This document shows, piece after piece, positions 10,765-22,574 of a DNA stretch of 64,000 nt. Within the stretch, counting starts at the first letter, position 1. Every line of letters begins with the position of its first letter. The stretch spans positions 1,344,001-1,408,000 of the forward strand of contig NC_025260.1 in assembly GCF_000740895.1 (NCBI RefSeq), read 5' to 3'. The translations under genes and the position numbers were made by a program. Under the pieces are notes generated by a model, which saw only the letters and a list, made by a program, of their open reading frames with translations, ran no database searches and had not been told where the DNA came from. Origin of the DNA: Theileria orientalis strain Shintoku. Its lineage: Eukaryota; Apicomplexa; Aconoidasida; Piroplasmida; Theileriidae.

Positions 10765-11761
10765 TTGCTCAATATGCTGCCCTACCATACACATTAGATA
10801 ATAAGGTCACACAATAGACACCCAGAAGCACGTAGACCTCCAAATAAAGGAAAATGTACAAAATTACACTCTAGTAAGTTTACTGGGATCCATGGGGACC
10901 ACATATGGCCATTTATACCGGGGAATGAGGGGCGGTGGGCCAAGGCACACATAAGACAGGGAGACAACATAGAACATACAAAGACGAATGGATCCGATTA
11001 GAGGATAAAATGTAGACTCAAAAGACAAAAGCTTAGATGGAAAAATGTGGATAAAAATAAACAGCTGGCCAACACAAAAAAAGGGAACCCAATTTGACAC
11101 TGAATGGCGTATCCTTCCAATTAATTTTACCCAGTTGGCAGACATATTTTCCAATTTTGAGATACTTTGTGGTCCTTTAGGTTATTAACCTTGGTCTCAG
11201 TTTCATCCATTTATAATTTTATTCCTAATTTTTAATTAGAAACCGTTGTTTATGTTGTAATTGGCGGAATCTGATCACCAGTCGGTATAATTGACCATAG
11301 TTTGCTTATGTTATTCCATTACAATAGAAACTTGTTAGCATAGTCTGTTAAATGTACGAAAATATGTTTTGCCGTAGCTATTGGTTGTTAGTTCCAAATA
11401 CATTGTGTAACAACTATAAACCTCTTTACTACTATTTAGGATATTCCCAGCCATGATATATACCCAATACACAGTAGTATTTGCTCCGAGACTACTGACG
11501 AATTAGTGGAATAACCACCTTACCACGTAAAGTAGTTGACACATCTTCTTTTGGGAGTTTCAAGTCAACACAGATTTTAAAATTCAGTACAGCATTATAA
11601 AAGAGTATAAAAAGCAGTAAATTAATAAATAAAAAGTATATTCAGAGAAGCGATAAGTAAAATACAAGTAAATTAGTATAAAAGTCAAATACAGTTAAAA
11701 ATAATATAAACATAATTAGCAAAGTAATAATAAAAAAGATACAAAGAAAGGGATTGAAAAA
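10765..11761. other. Intergenic, unassigned
   Basis: About 1 kb upstream of the trehalose gene. A minus-strand open stretch at 10864-11154 is hydrophobic and has no partner exons that I could find. The plus strand of the same stretch gives only short frames. The last 200 bases are very A-rich and probably form the promoter and 5' UTR of the next gene. Confidence 0.4.
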
Positions 11762-14700
11762 ATGACGTACAACACAGCAGTACATTTCAGATGTAGAGCC
11801 ACAGTAAACTTTGGAGATAAGGTGGTGGTAGTAGGATCGACGGAGAACCTGGGCAAGTGGGAGTTCAAGGCCTGCCACGAGCTTGTGGCAAGTAACACAG
11901 CAGAGGACGTGTGGAACTCGAGCTACCCAGCATACCTGCCGCTGAAGGAGTACGTCGAGTACCGCTACGCAGTGCTGAACGAAAAGAACGAGTTCGTGCG
12001 CTGGAACGACGAGCTGGTGCGCCACATAGAGCCGACGGGCAACGAGATGCTGGTGGAGGACGACGAAGGATACTTCAGGTCGGAGTGCTCAAGTCACTCG
12101 CACACGAGTCCGAAGTTCAACAAGGCCTCGCACGAGGACAGGCTCCCGAACTTCAAGAACGAACAGAGCGAGCCGAGCCCGGAGAGCCTGGTCTACTTCG
12201 TAACCTCAAGGCTGCCAGTGCAGGTGTACAGAAAGCTGGACGGCACCTTCGGAATCAGAGACAGCAACACGCCGCTGACGGCGATGCTCTGGGAGCTGAG
12301 AAACCGCTTCCGAAACAAAATGAAGTTCGTGGGAGCATGCTGCATCAGAATAGAGACAGAGCAGGAGCTTAACGAGCAGGGCCTGTGCACAAGCACGTGC
12401 AGCGCAACCCAGGGCCACAGCAGCCCCGCAGGGGAAATGGCGATAGGGAACCACGAGTCTGGCACGGACACCACGTTTGACGGAGCCACCGAAAACGGAG
12501 TGGACGCAAAAATGATAGAGTCATTCGGAAGGCAGCTGCACACGAGGAACGCCATGGTTAACCACGGGGCAGGCCGCAACCTGGAAGCGTGCAGAAGCGG
12601 CTCATTCACAAACTCAGGCAGTAGCTCAGCGGAGGGCTGCGGGCGTCTGGCGGCAGTCAACATGAACTCGTTGGCAAGCGGCACCTCTGGGTCATTTGAC
12701 CCCAGAAGTAAGCAGAAGGGAGGGGTAGGGCAGGGGACGAAGGACCAGTTCACGGAGGAGGAGCAGCACGAGATAAGAAAGCTGCTCTCCTCATACGGAT
12801 GCATCCCAGTCTTCATACCGTTCTCGGAAATGAGCAGCTCAGTCAAGTTCTGCAAAAAGTACATGTGGAACCTATTCTATAACATAGGGCTCTGGGACAT
12901 CTACGAGCAGGACGAGTTCGACTGGGACCTGTGGCAGTCATACTGCAAGGTGAACAAGTACTACGCGACGGCGGTCTCGCAGTACCTGGGACGCAACGAC
13001 TTCACCTGGGTGCACGACTACAAGCTGCTGATGGTCCCGCACTTCCTCTCGCGCAAGTGCAAGACTGCGAACATCGGGCTCTTCATGCACGCGCTCTTCC
13101 CCTCATACACGCTCTTCGCGTGCCTCGCGGTCCGCGAGGAGGTGCTGCGAAGCATGCTCTGCGCGGACCTGATCGGCTTCCACTTCTTCGAGTTCGCAAA
13201 GCACTTCCTGACGAGCTGCAAGCGCATCCTCGGCCTCGACTACAACTTCTCGACGGGCGGCATGATATTCATCGAGTACAACGGCCGCCAGGTCATGATC
13301 AGGATGAACCAGGTCCACATCCAGAGCGACCTGCTGGAGAGCAAGGTGTGGCCGCCGGCCTCGGGAACCGCGAGCGGCACTGAGAGCAGGCTCCCGAGCA
13401 CGCGCAGCAGCCCGAACAGCAGCACCTTCGACGTCAACAGCTCGACCAGCGGCGACCCCTACGCGCCGAGCGCAAACGCGAGCAGGGTTCAGCTGCTCGC
13501 GCACCAGCTGAGGCGCGACTGGCCCGACAGGTTCATCGTGGCCTCAGTCGACAGGGACGTGCGCCTGTCGGGGCTCCTGCTGAAGTTCAAGGCCTTCAGA
13601 AGGTTCCTGCATAACTACCCGTACGCCCGCGGGAAAATACTGCTCGTGCAGTACATCTGCATGATCGACACGCTCTGGCAGGGCAACTCGGACGTGAGTC
13701 GGAAGCTTATGGACCTGGCGTCGATGATAAACAAGGAATTCGAGGTACTGACAGCCATTAGCTAGTTATTCTAACACAAGCAATTGCACCAGTTTTACTA
13801 TGTTAGTTAATTGAGAGCCAACGTAAACCAGGTATTTAGGTAACTCCAACAATAACTAGTCGTAGATAACAATAACACTAATTAGCAGTACATAACAATA
13901 ACAACACTAATAATAACAATAACAACACTAATAATAACAATAACAACACTAAAAATAATAATAATTAGACAACGCACATAGTGCTGAAGATTAACGCGAG
14001 CTACGAAGAAAAGTATTCACTCTTCATGGCCTCGGACTGCTTCATGGACACGTCTATCAGAGGAGGAATTAACCTGTGCGCATTCGAGTACGTATACTGC
14101 CGCAAGGGGAAGCCGGCGCTCTCGATCATCAGCGAGTTCACAGGATTCAGCAAGACGCTGGTCAGCGCAATCAGAGTTAACCCGTGGCACACGGACAGCG
14201 TCATGGAGGCGCTCGACTCAGCAATGTCGCTGAACACTGACTACGCGGCGGAGCTGTGCAGAAAGGACGTGGCCTACATCGAGGCGAATCAGGCGATCGC
14301 ATGGGTCGACCAGTTTATAAGGGAGCTCTACTACTCGAGGAAGAGCCAGGACATGCTGCACACGTCATGGGGGTTCGGAAAGACGTACAAGACGCTGAGC
14401 TTCGCAACCAACTTCCAGCTGCTCGACTTCGACCTGGTGCTGAGCAAGTTCGAAAACTCAAAGCGGAAGCTGCTCTTTCTGGACTGCGAGGGCACGCTCT
14501 GCTTCAACCCGTACGACGTCGAGTCGCGGTTTTACCAGTCCCACAGGGAGACGCGTTCGGTTCCACTGCAAGTAAGTGCATACCTATGAAAGCATGTTTA
14601 CGAGTGGCCATATCTTTACAAGCTCCTACTACCACTAATACGTATAAGTAACGAGTTAGTTAGGAGTGGCAATGTACTAGATAGTAATGCCTACGGTAAC

Positions 14701-16183
14701 AAGGTGGTATAGTCAAATAGATAACTGTCAACACATTGGTTAGTATGTAGTACAAAATGGCCAATAAGCAAGAAACAAGTGCAACATTGCATTAAAGTAG
14801 TTGTATAATGATTTACAGGTCAACATCGACAGCCTCAAAAAACTATCCAGAGACAAGAATACAGTCATTGTGCTCATCAGCTCACGCACAGTCTCAGTCA
14901 TGGACGAATGGTTCCACTCCTTGCCGAACGTCGGACTTTGCGCAGAGAGGGGATACCACTTTAAACTCCCCAGCGTGTTCGGACACGAGTGGCAGACAAT
15001 TAACCAGACAAACTACTCACACCTCTCGAAAAGAGGGCAAGACATGAACGCAGACGAAGGAAACCCGAGCGATAACTGGAGAGTAGTGGCAGTGAAACTG
15101 TTCGAACAGTACGTGCAGAGGACGCCAGGCAGTTGCATGGAGTCGAAGGACTCGTGCGTGGTCTTCATGTTCCAGAACTCAGACCAGGAGTTTGGAATGC
15201 TGCAGGCTAACGAGTTAAACAGCACGCTGAGGTATTCATATCTATACAGATTAATAGTTAATAATAGTGTCATTATAGCTAGCGCAAATGCTACAATGGG
15301 TACTGGTACTAGTAGTATTGGCAGTAGTAGTAGCAGTGGTATTAGTAGTATAAGTAGTAGTAGTATAAGTAGTAGTAGTATAAGTAGTAGTGGTATAAGT
15401 AGTAGTATTATTAGTAGTAGTATAAGTAGTAGTGGTAATAGTAGTAATAAAACAGGTGTTGGTACGAGTAGTATTACTGCTACTATCTGTACTACTAATA
15501 CTAGCGGTAGTTGCTGTGGTACCACTAATAAATAGTAGCGCCATGTATTAGTATAAACAGAGGATAATATGTTAGAATACGCACGAAACTAGAAGTGAAG
15601 CTGATGATTCTTTAGCCTTCTCATGGATGGGTTCCCAGTGGACATTCACAGAGGTAAGGGGTACCTGGAGGTGAGACTGAAGGGAGTTAACAAGGGAAAC
15701 TCGCTGCTGCACGTGGTCAATAAGTACTCCTCGATCTACGGAGACTTCGACTTCATACTGTGTCTGGGAGACGACAGGAGCGACGAGGAGTCATTCAGAG
15801 CACTGGAGGCACTTAAGAGGTCACACCCGCCCACACAGCTGCAGTCGCCGCAGTCGACGCAGCCAGGATCCACAAAACTGGGACCAGCAAAGCCGGACAA
15901 AGCATCACAGCTCAGCCCGGCTCAATTCCACCCGCCGGAAGGGACTCGGCAGAAGTCAGGGGAAAAGCCGCAGCGCATGGACTCGAGTAGACAGTCAGGA
16001 GGGCACCCGGCGACCTCGACGCTGTCGACAGACTCGGAGCAGGGGAGCTCGGAGAAGAACGCAGTCAAGGACAGCTACATATCGTGCATAGTGGGAAAGA
16101 GGCCAAGCAAGGCCAACTATTACCTGAACGATTACCTGGAGGTGGCAAACCTGCTCTCGGCGCTGGCGAACCACATGGACTAG
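11762..16183 (+). CDS. Trehalose-6-phosphate synthase/phosphatase-like protein (CBM20-GT20-TPP)
   Basis: Four exons: 11762-13744, 13969-14571, 14819-15231, 15616-16183, in phase, 1188 aa. Residues 1-95 form a CBM20 starch-binding domain (VVVVGSTENLGKWEFKACH). A GT20 synthase domain spans about 140-840 and is recognised by FTWVHDYKLLMVPHFLSRK, FMHALFPSY and ADLIGFHFFEFAKHFL. A TPP (HAD) domain follows: LLFLDCEGTL, VLISSRT, VNKGNSLLHVV, LGDDRSDEESF. Family position is clear, but several catalytic positions differ. The glycine loop after SRLP is missing; the usual DRLDxxKG reads DRDVRLSG; the usual RDGMNL reads RGGINL; and DxDxT reads DCEGT. The later TPP motifs are intact. Low-complexity inserts lie within the synthase domain and before the C-terminus. 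It resembles plant class II TPS proteins in layout. A regulatory or glucan-binding role is possible; synthase activity is doubtful. Confidence 0.85.
13860..13966. repeat. Intronic 'aataacaacact' tandem repeat
   Basis: Imperfect tandem copies of a 20-21 base unit ('taataacaataacaacac') fill the 3' half of the first intron of the TPS/TPP-like gene, ending just before the acceptor at 13967-13968. Confidence 0.75.
15296..15535. repeat. AGT trinucleotide microsatellite in intron 3 of the TPS-like gene
   Basis: A long run of AGT-type triplets (agt, ata, att, ggt variants) starts about 65 bases inside the third intron. It is in frame with exon 3 and contains no stop until TAG at 15533-15535, so an unspliced transcript would encode a Ser/Ile/Thr-rich tail. 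The coding strand continues with genuine TPP sequence only after the acceptor at 15614-15615. Confidence 0.85.
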
Positions 16184-17100
16184 CAGTGGGACCGCCGGCA
16201 GCTTAATAGCAGTTTTTAAGCATTAATTTTTGTATTTTATAGAGCGTATTAACTAGTTATGCTAGTTTGTGTTTGCTAACCAGGGCGGCAGGAGGATAAG
16301 GGATTAGGTGACAGCACAAGGGTGTGTAGAGGAATAGATACAGGTAAAAGAGCTCCATCTGGTCAGGAGAGAATGCAAATGAATATAGAAAACTAAATAG
16401 AGCTGGAAGGTCTGAAAACGTAAATAAAAACAAGACTAAAAAATAGAAAAAAGAAGGTTAAGTAAAAGATCAGAGGGAGCAAGAATTGAAGAAAGGCATA
16501 AGCTAAAAGGCGTATATAAAAGGGCAAACAACAACAATTAATGTAAATTGAGTAATAATAATGGAGCATTAAACAGATATTTAAGTAAATAGAGGTTTGA
16601 GGAAGTGAATAGTGTGAGGTGGTAAGACGAATCGAATTAGTTAAAATGTACAATAGAATTTAAGTATTTGATATTGGCTCAAATACTGTACTTCCAAGAC
16701 TTTAAAACTTAAGCAGTGTAAACTGTCGACAATAGTTTACACACAACTTCATTTTAATTTTAAACACGGAAATGTGTGAACATTAAATAGATGTAAAGTA
16801 GATTAAACAGAATTATAAAGGAAAAGGGACAACGTATCTGCGCATAGAGCCGTATATAGTTATTTTTTGAAGTTATCTATGGTTTAAATTAAGAAGATCA
16901 GGCCACGTATACGCTTACTGCGAGTAGATAACGCTTATATATCTATATATTGGCCTTAAATTGCAAGTAAACTGTGATGTAGATGTGTGCTTGACCACTA
17001 TAATACGTTATTTAGATGCGACTAACTTTTATTTCAGGGTTTAGAGTGTAAAATATACGTACAACGTCCAATATTAAAAATAGACTAGTGTAAATTAAAA
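16184..17100. other. Intergenic, no gene seen
   Basis: About 900 bases between two genes on the plus strand. The first half is purine-rich on the plus strand (A/G-rich 16290-16640), which produces a spurious hydrophobic minus-strand frame at 16393-16653. No splice-compatible coding stretch or RNA gene was recognised. Confidence 0.45.
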
Positions 17101-18148
17101 ATGATGAACTGTACCAGCAGTATCATGTCCAAATTGAGCGAAACCATGGACTATCTCCTAGGATCCTGTATGCCAAAGGTGGATTCCCAGGAAGACGAGG
17201 TAACTTAGGGTTTTTGTTGTTGCTACTAGGTAGATACTGGGCGACTCTGCATCCCTACCACATGTTATGACAATTACGCAGTTAAGTGACGCCCCCAAGG
17301 ACGACAATTACAGAAAGCAGGAGCTTAAACAACTGGTACTTGCCCCTAAGTAGTAGCACATACTCGACCATTGCGTAGCTATATGTGCAAGCTAGTATTT
17401 GATATGACTGTGGCCTTAGGTTGGAATATTTGCTTCTAGGGCCCAGAAGTACATTGACTGCATTCGCATCTCACTCGAGAACAATCAGATGCTGCGTTCA
17501 TTTTACAAGTTGGACTCTAAGCTCACGGTATGTTAATTAGTTCCCGCTGCTCTGTACGCCCCTCAACAAATACCTAGTAACACTTTTTATTGTTGCACCA
17601 GTTATAAGTAACCTCTAATACCGTTGCAGACTTTTTCCATAATGACCAACGATGTGGTTGAAGAAATACCGATATCCAGCGTACGTTTCCTCCATTGAAC
17701 CTTGACTGCGCAGATTACAGCAATACTCAACTACGACGACGTCTTCAACCGCAGTGAGAGTCCCAGGAGTGAGCCAAACTGTGAATCTGAAACTGCCAGC
17801 AGGGGCAATAAATACGACGAGTTGCTGGTACGTTTACTTTTCGATAACTGTTCACAGAACAACGAGATGATATTGAGGATGAACTTGCAACAAAAGAATC
17901 GCTTTGTGCTCATAGAGGTACCCCTTTAGTTACCACCAACTATACAGCCATTATTCAGCTGCCATTATTTACTATTATCTGCACAGATACATCGTATCTG
18001 GTATAAATAGTGTGTGATTACAATTATTTAGTACGAGTCATGGCGTGGCACTGAGCGTCTTTTGATGCTCGTAGAGGAAGTGGGCAACAGCGACCCTTTT
18101 GTAACAGTTTTAAGAATCTTAAAGATGTATTCAAACAACGAACAATGA
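17101..18148 (+). CDS. Unknown 216-aa protein split into seven small exons
   Basis: Exons 17101-17199, 17234-17335, 17420-17527, 17630-17680, 17714-17827, 17858-17917 and 18032-18148 are each a multiple of three and all introns are GT-AG. The product is 216 aa, mostly helical and charged, with no signal peptide or membrane segment. Segments such as VGIFASRAQKYIDCIRISLE and ERLLMLVEEVGNSDPF look like structured protein. The acceptor of exon 3 is taken after CCTTAG, since a closer CTTCTAG gives a different start for the exon; both keep the frame. One intron is 30 nt. I cannot name a family. The exon chain is supported by phase and by the lack of stops, not by homology. Confidence 0.55.
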
Positions 18149-18507
18149 TTTTTAATTTTTATGCTCTTTGTTGTATACATGTATACTTCTATTAATATAC
18201 ACTTATTACAACTAGTATACATATACTTCAACTAGTATACATATACTTCAACTAGTATACATATACTCCAATTAGTATACACACTAACACTAACCTACAT
18301 ACACGTGCACATACTAGAGCGCATATGAGCATAATAATACACACACTAACACTAACGTACATACAGTGCTATCACTATAATATACACACATGGTAACATA
18401 CATATGCTAAAAGTATATTAAAACGATTACTGCCATTCAATAAATGGAACCCAGGACTACTGGGCACCTCAAACATTACAAAGCTATGAATCGACTCTAA
18501 ACGTGAA
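18149..18507. repeat. Tandem repeats between convergent genes
   Basis: About 18210-18275 holds three to four copies of a 20-base unit 'actagtatacatatacttca', followed by looser repeats of 'acacactaacactaac.tac' to about 18390. The array lies between the 3' ends of the seven-exon gene (plus) and the IF-1 gene (minus). No coding capacity. Confidence 0.8.
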
Positions 18508-19170
18508 TTAAATTAACTGTGCGTACCGGTCAACTATTCTGCCGATCTCAGGGTATATTAAGTCCACTTCAACCTTCACGCGCGACTTGTTCCATATCCT
18601 CACCTTGTTCAAGTACAGCCTACCGGCGAGAGTGCATCTAAGCTATTAGGAGTGAGTAAAAGGGAGTGTGTCAAGATAGAATAATAATTAAACAGGTTAA
18701 CTAGCCGTTCAGGAATGAATGAAAACAGATATATAACTAGTACATTGTGATAGTAAAGGCAACATGTTGGCAAAAAAAAATGATTAAAAATAACTATCAA
18801 GAGTATATACGATAACTCCAGGGGCAAAATCAAGTACCTTCTTGTTGGACTCGTCGAGTAAAACTGTGAAGTTAGTGCCGGGGCCAGAGTCAATCACAGT
18901 GCCGTCCCTGATCACCTTAGAGGGGTCCGACCTGTTTCTGAGACTTTTGATGCTAGTGCCAACAGAGCCTCTGGAGCCATATAGGGGCGTTGTGGCCCTT
19001 TTAGGGCCAGCGTTTGGAGCAGTGTAGTGTGGAATCTCTGTTTGTCTGATGAAAAGTGAAGTGTATGTCAGCCTTGTTGATGGAGTCAATGGGTTTGAGC
19101 CAATGTTAAATATTAGTGTGTGGCATAGCAACCATAGCACAATGAAGTGGAATGAGGGAAGATATGTCAT
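18508..19170 (-). CDS. Bacterial-type translation initiation factor IF-1, probably apicoplast-targeted
   Basis: Two exons on the minus strand, 19170-18838 and 18642-18508, join in phase 0 across a 195-nt GT-AG intron to give 155 aa. The C-terminal 70 residues fit the IF-1 OB fold: RDGTVIDSGPGTNFTVLLDE corresponds to the GTVLETLPNTMFRVELENG strand of bacterial IF-1; after the splice site LAGRLYLNKVRIWNKSRVKV corresponds to [20 protein letters not shown]; and the end GRIVDRY matches GRIVFR. The N-terminus is a hydrophobic signal (MTYLPSFHFIVLWLLCHTLIF) followed by about 50 Ser/Thr/Arg-rich residues, the bipartite leader expected for apicoplast proteins. A mitochondrial destination is the alternative. 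IF-1 sits in the A site of the 30S subunit during initiation. It shares a 731-bp divergent promoter region with the ARS2 gene. Confidence 0.75.
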
Positions 19171-19901
19171 TCACTAACATCCCAGAACCTATACTACCAT
19201 TAAATGAGTAGAAGACGATAACCCTGAGGATGGCAACAGAAAAAACTAACAAAGTGGAAAAAGGTGTTAAACTAAAACCGGAAAATTTAATATAATTTGG
19301 CGTTATTAGATCAGATTCCAAGGATAAAATAACCAAGAAAATAAGATTGTAAAGAACTCAATTAAAATCAGGGAAGATTCCAAACTTAAAGAGGCTAAAC
19401 ATCGGCCAAAGATGCTAATCCTGGAGTATGACAAATATTGCACACATAGGATATTATAAATCCAATTTGAAGCTAGAAACACGGCTGAGGGCCGAAAGTT
19501 AAATTAAAATAAGATCAAAACATAAATATTCCAGGCACCTATAATTTTTTTGGCACTTGGCAGAGGCCCCCCATCAGTCAGATCATTATTGCGACAATAT
19601 TTATTAAAATTAAATATTTAATTCCATCACTCATCGAATCAATTAAACATTAATCACACTTCATTTCCAGCTAAAGCACATATGTTTTAACGGTTTAAAT
19701 CGGCCTATTAACTGGAATTTTCTGATGACCAGTTTAGGGTGGTAACCGTTACTATCTTCCAGCACCAATAACCGCAATTTTCACTTTAATGTTGTTTATA
19801 AATTAGCTTGGTCTCAGTAACCCCTGATTATTGGTTTCAATTAACACGCAGATAGCGTAGACAGGCAAAGTTGGTGAAGCCATTGAAAAGGTGATAACAA
19901 G
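19171..19901. other. Divergent promoter region of IF-1 and ARS2
   Basis: 731 bases between the ATG of the IF-1 gene (minus) and the ATG of the ARS2 gene (plus). It is AT-rich, and the open stretches on either strand (for example minus 19336-19106) have no supporting exon structure. Both promoters should lie here. Confidence 0.45.
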
Positions 19902-22574
19902 ATGGTCAAGGTGTCTTTACCATTATATCGTAAAAGGTATCCCGTTTATTTAATCCATGGCATATCCCTTAAAGCTATTGGGCGCCTATTAGAAACGCTC
20001 CGCCCGTTAAATAGGAGCTAATCCCATTTTCAGAAGATTCGGTGAATCACATCGTATACTAAACTTTAAAAACTTTGTGGCCCTCAAGGTAACCTGAAAC
20101 GAGCAACGTAAATAGATAGATAACAGATAGTAGGCTGAGGCAAGTCCAGCCGATAGTAACTAAGCAGCTAGTGGCACTGAATTTATACACAGGAGGACCA
20201 AATATCGCCAGAAAAAGCATTTCAAGAGTATTCAAAGTACCTGTTAGCCTTTCTAAACAATGAAATAAACTTATATTACAATAAATACGAGGTAAGGATC
20301 TAATAGAAAACACAGACAGTCAGTAACAGTGTGTAATAACATTAGTATGATCGTGGATAATGATTGCTTTAGCACCTGCCGTTTTTTCTTGAAAAATACC
20401 ACCCATACTATCTTGAAAAGGGATTCGAATTATCCAAACAGTCTTTTTCAAATCTGAGCTCACAATTTATATCGGTATTGGTCTTAGATAATAGGGAACA
20501 GATACAATATGGTAGTTAAGCATCTAGATACACGTAGAGTTACACTACGGCTCTATTGGAAAAAATTTAAAACGGAAATAACGTCTATGTAGAACTTTGA
20601 GTCAGGAAAGTTCAATGATTTGTTGCTGGAAATAAGCTATAAGAGACTTTACGGCAAGGAGTCGTCAGACGAACACCCGCTGCCAGAGTCGGCCTACACA
20701 CTTAACGAATGGGCACTAGAGGTGCCAGTGGAGTATCCCAGCACGCCTGGGCAGCAAGGAGGAGACCGCAACGATGGTAGGAAAGTAGATAAATAATAGA
20801 AAGATAATGAGCCATAAAGCTCGTTGCGCAGAGGGAGTAAACGCAGATTTAGGTACACATGGTCAGAATGAAAACCACCAGTTGAGTCGCCTGCAGCTTA
20901 AAACGCCCCTAGAAACCTCACTGCTAGTGGATGTCCCCTCGTCCGTCTTCATATTTCAACTGGTGGAAGCACTGAAACCGTACTACGAAAACGTACCAAT
21001 CTACTTCGCAGAACACGACAAGGTCAGAACGGCATTCATAACGCTGCCGGAGACTGAGGACCTGGCGAAGGTAGCGTCCCACCTGAACGAGTCCAAAATC
21101 AAGTTGGACGACATAGTGTTGGTGTTTAGGCCATGCAATCCCATAAGAGAGAGGCTCCCAGTGTTCATATGCCCGCCAATATGCTCACACCCGCTGGTAA
21201 TGGAGAGGGACCTGGCCCTTACGAGCAAGCTGATAAGAAAGCTGGGTATGTGCATATTTTGGTATATGCTTGGTAAATAGTGACTATATAGAGGCACATG
21301 AGGTGTAGAGGATAACAAACACCGTCAGAAGCACTCACACACGCATATATAAATACATGTATACACGTTCATACAAATTGATGCACGCTGATAACCATAT
21401 ATATATAAAAATAACAAAATAATGTGCAAATAGATTCCGAGATGGGAAAAACTGGAGACTTTCTGCCGGACCTGCTCCCGGAGTCGCTGGACCTGAGGCT
21501 TAGGCTGGACGTGCAGCTGCTGTACCTGCGCAAAATACACAGCTACTGCTACTACGGAAAGTTCAAGACAAACAACTACGTGGACCTGTGGGACTCAGGA
21601 GGACCAGGATACGTGAGAATAGACCTGACGAACGAACTGTTCGAAAAGGAGGAAGGACTCTTCCCGCAAAACCCGAGGATCAGGTTCGCCACGTTTCAGC
21701 TGGCGGACTCGAGTCACCAGGATCAGCAGGACAATCAGAACGACCAGCACGGGGGGACAACCACGACGCCAGAGTGGGAGGAGCAGCTGAAGTCGACCTG
21801 CACAGTGTCGGAGCAGCAGCTGCTCTGGATCAAGGACGTGGAGTCGTTCGCGAACAAGCTGCTGGAGACGGAGCTCGCGCCGCCGAAGTTTGAGCTCTCA
21901 GAGTCGGTGGAGGAAAAGTGGAAGCAGTTCTGCAACATCAACACGCTGATCGACGCACCCGACAAGTTCCGCTGCAAGCTCTGCAGTAAGCTCTTCAACG
22001 ACGCCAAGTTCGTATGGAAGCACCTGCGGAAGCTGCACGCGGACTCGTACAACCAGGTCGTGGTCGAGTGCGGGCTGCCGAAGATGAAGGAGATCTTCTA
22101 CAACGCCCACAGGGACACGAGGTCGAACCCGTTTGAGAACCTGGTCTCGATCCCGATCATCCACAAGCCGAACTCGAGCTTTGACGACGCGACCAAGGAG
22201 TTCTTCAAGTCGATGGACCTCACGGGGCGCGAGAAGAGGCCGCGGGAGTACTACGACTTTGACCAGCCGAAGCTGAAAAAGGTGAGCGCGGATCAGCAGT
22301 TTTTAGTACTAGTTAGGCGTAATAGTTGTATTAATAGTTAAACACTCTATCTAATGCTAGGTAGTGGGTAATAGATAATCACACTCCGTTATTTAATACT
22401 AGGTAATAGGTAATAGTTAACCACGGTATAGCTAGTAGGTACGTAGTAGAGAAGTATCCACCGTCAGTTAGAGACAAATGATAGTAACATGGATAATAAT
22501 ATGATATTCAGGAGTTTGTGACGTTTGCGCCAGATGAGTATTCAAGACCCAGTGTTAAATATGATGACCTTTAA
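19902..22574 (+). CDS. SRRT: ARS2/Serrate RNA-processing factor
   Basis: Eight exons: 19902-19936, 20034-20088, 20193-20291, 20373-20474, 20593-20776, 20832-21245, 21434-22281, 22512-22574; spliced length gives 599 aa. The N-terminal exons align with the conserved ARS2 helical region: LNFKNFVAL, EYSKYLLAFLNNEI, FFLEKYHPYYLEKG (human FRSKYHPDEVGKR) and GKFNDLLLEI (human TGWFDNLLLDI). An RRM-like domain follows (SLLVDVPSSVFIFQLVEALK). The signature YLRKIHSYCYYG (human YLRIVHSLDYYN) leads into the C2H2 zinc finger CKLCSKLFNDAKFVWKHLRK. The last exon ends VKYDDL, like the conserved ARS2 C-terminal 'YxDLD'. ARS2 bridges the nuclear cap-binding complex to 3'-end processing, export or decay. Exon 6's acceptor (20830-20831) and the first exon are the least certain parts. 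Confidence 0.85.

Noticed and set aside
10864..11154. Minus-strand 96-codon hydrophobic frame
   Set aside because: No signal, partner exon or family motif; it may be a shadow of unrecognised plus-strand sequence, so it was left unassigned.
16393..16653. Minus-strand hydrophobic frame
   Set aside because: Composition is explained by purine-rich intergenic DNA; no conserved motif or splice partner.
20059..20313. Hydrophobic minus-strand frame resembling a multi-membrane protein
   Set aside because: It is the antisense of ARS2 exons 2-3 (NFKNFVALK, EYSKYLLAFLNNEI), which match the family in phase.
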